A stretch of DNA of 64,000 nucleotides. Origin: Agelas oroides (taxonomy: Eukaryota > Porifera > Demospongiae > Agelasida > Agelasidae). Below are positions 57,961 to 64,000 of this stretch, one piece after another. The stretch is taken from assembly GCA_949130485.1 (NCBI GenBank), contig OX422183.1, positions 25,435,316 to 25,499,315 on the forward strand, written 5' to 3'. The position numbers were made by a program, and so were the translations under genes. Numbering within the stretch: the first letter of the stretch is position 1; every line of letters starts with the position of its first letter. A model generated the notes under the pieces. That model saw only the letters and a list, made by a program, of their open reading frames with translations, was not told the origin of the DNA and did no database searches.

Positions 57961-58320
57961 AAAACTTTTTATTCACTGCTTTGAGGCCCAATGTTTCGCT
58001 CATCGGTGGTGAGCCTTTTGAAGTGTAAGTACAAGGAAATGAACCCACACTTAAATGCAGGTTTGTTATGTAACAGCGTGTGTGGCAAATAGTAATAGCG
58101 TGTATCTAGTGATAACGTATCTACCATGGAAACGGCACACTACCGTATACTATGCAAGGCCTAAGGGGTACAGCAGTACAATACAAAATACAGAGTGTAA
58201 GATAGGTACATTCTAGGAATTGAACTTTGGAGGAGGTACAGTAGGACAACAAAACAAGAGCAAGGCAGTATGTGTAGGGAGGCTATGGGATGATGTTTAG
58301 TCCATAGGGTTCTTTTGTTC

Positions 58321-58545
58321 TTAAGGCGTTGATCCAAGCACTCGATCTCTCTTCTTCAGACTTCCTCGATCTTCAGTGCATTCCATGGGCTGGACTCGGA
58401 CATCAGAGTGAGTGTGGTGCTTTTCTTGAAAGTGTCTACACAAACGTGTTGGGAGCCAGTTCGCTGGTCTTCCACTGAACATTTCTCGCATATGGCTACT
58501 AAATCTACTGTGTAAGGATTGTGTGGTCATGCCTACATATATACT
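58321..58545 (-). pseudogene. GIY-YIG endonuclease of the Penelope-like element
   Basis: IYVGMTTQSLHSRFSSHM supplies the YIG half and the catalytic Arg. FSGRPANWLPTRLCRHF and the downstream VQPMEC fit the family. The upstream GIY half is obscured by a stop. Confidence 0.75.
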
Positions 58546-59045
58546 GGGTTTTACACCTAGTGCATGTTAGTACATAAATGACATTCCTTGTTTTACAGCT
58601 GATGGTGTTTTTAATCTTAAGGTTATGTACCTTTGGAGGTGCTCTTAATGTATGGTTTGGTATCAAGGGCTTTACATGTCAGGCAGTTGTTGTTACATTT
58701 TTTGATTAGTGGGGGTGCATTTGGGGCAGTTAGGGGTTCACAAAGGAGATTGAGGTCTTGGTCGTCCATTCTATGTACGATAAAGTCTTCTAGTCTTGTT
58801 TGGGTTCTAAAGGCTACTGTGGGTCTATTTTGAAAGAGTCTAGAAAGTAACGGGGAGTTTTTGATGAGGTGCCAGTATCAAGCAATCTCCTGAGGCGGTG
58901 TGTTGATAAATGCAGTGAATATGTAGTAATGAAAGGTAGGCCTTCACCTGCAGTGTGTGGTTTGTTTGCTAACTTTTTTGCCTGTTAGAGAATTTAAACC
59001 CTCTAATGCTCTTGTCTATGATCTCTTGTCTGTGTCCTCGTTTTT

Positions 59046-60110
59046 TCATATTTTCGACATGCTTCGTTTTGTGCATCTGGAACGTAGCTTCTTCGAGTTT
59101 GTCCAGAGGTATCTAAGTAGTTCTCCTTTCATGATAACCCCAGCCTGTTCCAGACTGAGGGCAGACGAGGCATGCATATGTACATACTGTTGGGCTTGAT
59201 AAGGGTTTTGATATCCAGAATACCAATTAACCTCACCTTTGTACAAGCATAGGTCTAGGAACGTGACTTCATCTGTTGACAATTCTGCAGTAAAATTAAT
59301 ACGTGGGTGTAGCTACGTCACTGATGCTTTTGATGAACTGTTCTAAGGCTATGCTCTCTTTCGTGTCGGTCCATACTAGAAATATGTCATCTATGTATCT
59401 CTTTCAATGTACGGGGGAGGGATTGAAAGGTTTCTGGATTCCAATGTACCCATGAAATGTTAGTGTAGGTGGGTGCCATCTTTGTACCTATGGCTGTGCC
59501 GTGTTTCTGATTATAAAATTTATCATAAAACGTTTTTGTAGAGAATGAGCTCCAAAAGCTTTTTGAGCCAACTGGTTGGAGGACACAAAGGGTCCTTGTT
59601 CTCCCAGCCTTTGATGGCATGAAGCGCAGTGTGAATCCCATCCTCCGTCGGGATGTTGGTATACATTGAGGAAACATCCAGGGTACAAAGAATGCAGTCT
59701 TTGGGTAATTTGGTGGATTCTATGTATTTAAGGGATTCCGTTGTGAGAGTGACTTCGCCAGGGGCTGAAGCCAGTGGTCCAAGTAAGCTGAAATCCTTCA
59801 GTTGGACCATCACAGCCAGAAACTATGCATGGGCCTAGCTGAGGGCAGGTTTTTATGTGTTTTTTTTTCAGAAAGTACTCAGCAGTGGGTTTGTCTATGT
59901 GTCCCTCTTGGTACATGGCTCTAACAACTTGGATTACTTCTTCGGCTACCTGTTTAGTCTGGTCTTCCTCAAGCTCATTGTATGTATCTCTATCTGAAAG
60001 ATGCTCTAAACCTGTTTCAATTTATTCCCGTCTACCTTGCATTACGACAGTTGATCCCATGTCTGCCTTTTTAATGACAATATGCTTCCTTTTCTAAGTT
60101 TCTGAGGGCT
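59046..60110 (-). pseudogene. Penelope-like reverse transcriptase
   Basis: Key blocks: CTLDVSSMYTNIPTEDGI (motif A, near 59680), HGTAIGTKMAPTYTNI (motif B, near 59480), RYIDDIFLVWTDT (motif C, near 59390), and the thumb-like STDEVTFLDLCLYKGE (near 59270). At least two frame changes occur between motifs A and B and after motif C. All catalytic aspartates are still readable. Confidence 0.85.
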
Positions 60111-60162
60111 ATTCGTTAGGTTGTTTTTAGTCTTATGTGGTTTCAACTTGGTAGCTTCTAGA

Positions 60163-60852
60163 TGTAGGGATGGCATGCCAAAAAGTATGCAAACAAAGTA
60201 GGGATAATATAATAGTGAAGGTAAATTTACAAAGCCCTATCCCTGCATCGTTTTCACACTAGTTTGCAACTATAATGTAAAAAGATGTAGGGATAGGGCT
60301 TTGTAAATTTACCATCACTATTATATTATCCCTACCTTGTTTGCATACTTTTTGCCATGCCATCCCTACATCTTTTTACATTTTTTATGTTTTTTTAAGT
60401 CTTGTTTCTGTACTGTTTTGATGTTAATCTCAGTTACAGTTAGACCTAAGCCTAAGAATATTTTTTAAATTTTGTATAACCACAACCCCGGAACTTGCGG
60501 CATTGACAATTTAGTAGTGGTTCATAGCATGTAATATCATCGCCAGCTAGAAGGTCAACCACTCTCCAGAGCTCCGTACCAAACTTCAATCTCCTGAATT
60601 TCGATCACATGAAGACTGACCACAGAAAACTATACCTAGTCTCGCAGGCCAGACTCTCACGGGAAGGAGAGAGTCTGGTCAAATTCCCATAAGGCTTGTG
60701 TTGCATACTCAGCAGCAGCTGTCTTCCGAGTAGCTTTTGGCCACTTATATGAGTCTTGCTGATCACAAAGGCACTCAAAGAGGAAGCCTGGGCGCTTAAA
60801 TAAGCTTTTGGCGTGTTTGTGGTATATTGCACGTCGGCGCCATCCCTACATA
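60163..60852. mobile_element. TGTAGGGATG-family element with internal palindrome
   Basis: The ends are GATGTAGGGATGGC and GCGCCATCCCTACATA. 60163-60262 and 60282-60374 fold back on each other (GGTAAATTTACAAAGCCCTA and its complement). 60690-60852 matches 27274-27445 inverted. A GAGAGTCTGG/CCAGACTCTC hairpin lies near 60652-60680. There is no ORF. Confidence 0.7.
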
Positions 60853-61935
60853 GCTAGAGAGTCTACTGACTCTCTGATATCTTAAGGGCATGTATGTAGT
60901 CTTCTAGGCAATTATTCATCAATGGGGGAGGTATGTAATTGCCTTGGGCTTTTTCTTTGGCCTGTTTTGTTGAAACTCATATTTAAGCCTAAGGGTACGG
61001 GTAAACTTATTTATGAGTCCTAACTGCTACTTATTCATCTTGGTCACTTGGGTGTAGGTTAGGGGGGCAGGCTTAATTTGTCACTTGGGCGTAGGTTGTT
61101 GTTTTTTCTCTTTTTCAATGTCGTAAATTGATTTGTGGCTCTGTTGAGTATGTAGTTATCAGAATGATGATAGAAACTAATTGTTGAGCACCTTAACACA
61201 AGGCTACTCTTCTTGCAATGTCTGCTCTCAGTTGGCAGGATGTGGCTTATATAATTACACCTCAAAAAACTCCTCAGTTAAAGTAACCTCACAGAGTGGT
61301 TACTCCAGTTTCAGGGTTCATTGAACTGGTGAGTATTATACTATGAACAGAATTTACACACTATAACCATCCATCCTCCTCCTCACAATTCCATTAAGCT
61401 TCATTAAGAAGCAAAGAGCCAGCACAGACACTTGTCTGCTAGCTAATGCACATGCATAACCCTTCTTATGGTCCATCTTCTGGCTATTGTTTGGTTCAAT
61501 AACTATCCATCATTCCCCCTCACAATTCCATCAGGCTTTAAGAGCTACCACAGAAAAGTGTCTGTGATAGCTCTTTGCTTCTTTCAGGTACCACCACTCT
61601 GTTTTTGTCCAATATACAAGCAAAAATATTTCATATAGCTCTGTACTAAGTTGCTGTGGCAACGTTTATAACCCTTTAATGACTGAATTGTACTTCGTAG
61701 AGGTCTTTTTTGGACTATTGACACCTTCGATCTGTATTTTAAATTCTGCTGGGAGTTAGCACTGGAAAATTGAGCCACACCTCTCAGATGTTCTTTACAA
61801 GTTCTTGATCTTGCATGACAACATTAACTGGCAGGGTGGATGTAGGTGTGGCCATAAAAGATGTCATAATTAGATTTTGTTCCATGGCTCTTACCAAGTA
61901 TCAATATTATAGCATAAATCCAGTGCGATTAATAC
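60853..61935. other. Stretch without a supported gene
   Basis: Two similar blocks (61370-61430 and 61505-61560) share TCACAATTCCATCAGGCTT-like sequence; nothing else is recognised. Confidence 0.35.
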
Positions 61936-61984
61936 CGGAAGTGAGCGGGAAAAAGCATACATAATTTTGTAGGGGGTGAGTTAA
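61936..61984 (+). mobile_element. Fragment of TTAA family C
   Basis: GAGCGGGAAAAAGCATACAT and TTTTGTAGGGGGTGAGTT match 29375-29420. It ends in TTAA (61981-61984) although the match comes from the interior of copy 1. Confidence 0.6.
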
Positions 61985-62116
61985 TCTAAGGAAGCGGACT
62001 ACGCATGCGCACTTTAGTTACAGCTAATCATACAGGTGAAGCAGCTGTAGAAGCAGCTGTAGAAGCAAGAGTGCCAGCGGTAGCCAGTGCGACTTGTTGT
62101 AATCAATCGGAGAGCG

Positions 62117-62320
62117 ATGTCGTCGGCAGAGGAGCCAGCTGGAGGTGACATAGAAGTCCAAACTCCCTTTACGGAGGAGCAAGTAGAGTTCTTGGGTTCG
62201 CTGGTAGAGAGGTCGGTATCAAGATCGCTCGAGTCACGGGAGAATACAGACCCTCTGCCATCCACTGACCCGGCCGGGTCTTCAAAAAGGGGCTCAATGT
62301 TTATAGCTCTAGTCATTGAA
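62117..62320 (+). pseudogene. N-terminal fragment of a mobile-element ORF
   Basis: From the second Met the frame reads MSSAEEPAGGDIEVQTPF, then EEQVEFLGSLVERSVSRS and a Ser/Pro-rich linker. It breaks at about 62304, where the dispersed repeat also found at 12398 begins. The composition is that of an element N-terminus; the family is unknown. Confidence 0.4.
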
Positions 62321-62465
62321 TACAGTTGTTCGAACAGTTTCAGGACTGTATAGCATGCAATATTTGCACAATGTCAGGTCCTAGTGTAACAGTATGGTAC
62401 AGAAGGCATGGTGGTGACTTCTTTCAAGCTAAGAGTTCAGAATCTTGTTGCTGGTCGATAATTGG
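62304..62465 (+). repeat. Dispersed repeat, second copy of 12398-12600
   Basis: It shares TTATAGCTCTAGTCATTGAA, CAGGTCCTAGTGTAACAGTATGG-like sequence (one base different) and GTTCAGAATCTTGTTGCTGG. It lacks ~35 bp present in the 12-kb copy. Confidence 0.75.
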
Positions 62466-63104
62466 CATGATAATATGGTATAAAAAAGTGTGCCGGGGTG
62501 TAATTTTTGCATTTTTCGTGATAGAGTGGGATCCGCGAAACAAAATTTTGACTCGTATCCACATGCGTGTAGTTCAACGGACGGTTCTGTCCATGAAATT
62601 TCAACATGTCAATACAACAGTCATTCCATGAAGACAGTCATCAAACTCCAACGGCCAACTCCCTTGGTTTAGCTGTCAGTGCACCTAGTCTTGCGAAAGC
62701 CAGCCCACTTTCACTAGCAATACTAGTCTGCATGCCGCTAATGAGTGCTTCCATAACCATAATACTGCACAATTCTACTTGACAAAGATCTCCATTGCAA
62801 GCATCTCTGGTATAAACTATAGCTAGCTTACTTAGCGCATGGTGAATGTCAATAAATGAATTTTGAAAATTTGCTTCCGTGAAAATTTTCCGTAATCCAA
62901 TAGCCGCGAAAAATACCTGCTGTACGGTACTACCTCAAAGTACAGTAGCCATGACTTAATGCATCCTCAGTGGACTTATGGCCTGAGTCCGGTTTTCGAG
63001 CGTGCACACCGAGATTGCGTGTGCACACCGCATGTGGTTTTGCATGTGGTTTGCGTAATAATCACATGACTTAGATGACTAGATTTTAGATGTTGTTTCC
63101 AATT
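62466..63104. other. Stretch without a supported gene
   Basis: An AT-rich tract and short unassigned frames; no motif is recognised. Confidence 0.35.
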
Positions 63105-63510
63105 TCTGCTTCCTTGCTACTTTGCAGGGACTGGTGAAGCTATACTGACAGCAAAATTGTCAAAACCTAGTTAGGAGAATGTAGTACAAACAGAAGGCTG
63201 ACCAACGCCGAACAAATAACAAATGGCGCTGCTGCATGACTCCTGGAAACCTCTTTAGTGATTTTGCTGATCCCTCAAGATGGTTTATTTAGAGCTCCTA
63301 CAATAGTAAGGAGACCAGCTAGGTAGACACTCTTAGAGGTTGGAAAGATGTACTATTCTGCTGGGTGGCTTTTGAAACACTGCCTGCAAGCCGAGTCAGA
63401 AATCACCAGTTTGTATGGTTAGAAAGTTCATATTGAGAAGCCACCCAATGGAATGTCAGCATACATCATGTTCACCACATACATACTGGCTCACCCCACA
63501 ATCATCCCCT
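63105..63510 (+). repeat. Uninterrupted copy of the repeat split by the LINE at 8.8-11.6 kb
   Basis: It joins sequence matching 8400-8836 to sequence matching about 11610-11690, marking the LINE insertion point. Confidence 0.7.
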
Positions 63511-63971
63511 ACTCAAATTCATGACAACTTGAGGATGAGCACATAGTGTGACCTTTATCAGATACCCACTTATAAGGTAATCTAAAGATAATTAGATATT
63601 CAAGCAGTGGTCAAACCATTATCTTACATATACAACCTCAGTTGCCACATTCTCATCTTTCTGTGTCTAGGCACAAGAGTGCCAAGACACAGAAAGGGAA
63701 ACATAAGTATGTATGCATACATACATCATCAGAATGTATGTATACACACTCAAAACGGATTCAAGGCATTACTCGAAATCTAATTTTTGCATTACCCTTC
63801 AATACAAGTAGCTACCACCGCACAGTTCCTACCTTGTCTGTCACGTTTCTTAGTCGCATAAACCAAGTAAGTAAGTGAGTTAAAAGGTGCCCGTATTGCA
63901 ACCGACTACTTTTCTTGATTGGTATTGCTACTTGAGTCAATCTGAAGAAGGGTGTTGGGTCTAGCTGTTTC

Positions 63972-64000
63972 TGTAGAGGCCATGCTGTGCCGCGCGAAGT
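63972..64000 (+). mobile_element. Start of another 5-bp-TSD hAT-like element copy
   Basis: GTAGAGGCCATGCTG followed by CCGCGCGAAG matches the interior start of 5744-6295. The copy is cut by the window edge. Confidence 0.5.

Larger units (their letters stand above)
57961..60130 (-). mobile_element. Penelope-like retroelement, nearly complete but broken
   Basis: In 5'-to-3' order on the minus strand: an N-terminal RT region (LSDRDTYNELEEDQTKQ, then CIVSGCDGPTEG), RT palm segments, a catalytic YIDD, then FLDLCLYKGEVNWYSG, a linker, and a GIY-YIG-type endonuclease. RT followed by GIY-YIG is the defining layout of Penelope-like elements. Stops and frame changes separate the parts. Confidence 0.85.

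Overview
This window looks like intron-rich, transposon-saturated DNA from an invertebrate metazoan. A sponge or another early-branching marine animal is my best guess; that rests on the mix of elements, not on a diagnostic gene. There are no bacterial-style operons, and most open frames are microsatellite or repeat shadows. Real coding sequence appears as short spliced exons with GT/AG borders and matching phases, or as decayed transposon proteins.

The backbone is one very large minus-strand gene, or possibly two adjacent ones. A start codon at 51714 opens a chain of 13 short exons (E1-E13) down to 39055, about 576 codons with continuous phase. A second seven-exon chain (D1-D7, 418 codons) runs from 30659 to 3 and leaves the window through a splice donor at bases 1-2. 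At least one joining exon between 39055 and 30659 is not resolved. The product is a helix-rich protein I do not recognise. Residues roughly 75-150 resemble a protease-associated-like alpha/beta module. A giant cytosolic protein of the RNF213 type was considered, but no AAA+ or RING signature lies in the window.

The introns are filled with nested mobile elements. The D7-D6 intron (342-15721) holds hAT-like and Tc1/mariner-like MITEs and a CR1/jockey-like LINE. That LINE is itself interrupted by two MITEs and sits inside another repeat. The D5-D4 intron holds three ~1 kb TTAA-bounded elements, a zinc-ribbon fragment with ATTATGC-type repeats, and a second LINE ending in a 173-bp (TAA)n tail. 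The D4-D1 region carries two further TTAA families stacked end to end. The E13-D1 gap holds a broken Ty3/gypsy element split between reverse transcriptase and RNase H by about 4 kb of insertions, including an RLE-type retrotransposon C-terminus. The E8-E7 intron holds a decayed piggyBac transposase with an 18-bp minisatellite in its N-terminal coding region.

Right of the big gene (51.9-64 kb) lie a 1.08 kb element with ~130-bp inverted repeats, the last two exons and polyA signal of a plus-strand gene (53714-54089), and a convergent minus-strand ORF of tandem YW(K/E)DPE repeats (54153-54698). Beyond these are a MULE transposase fragment, a CCHC zinc-knuckle fragment, a nearly complete Penelope-like element with GIY-YIG endonuclease, foldback repeats, and the N-terminus of another element ORF. 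Nearly all transposon ORFs carry stops or frameshifts, so they are treated as pseudogenes.
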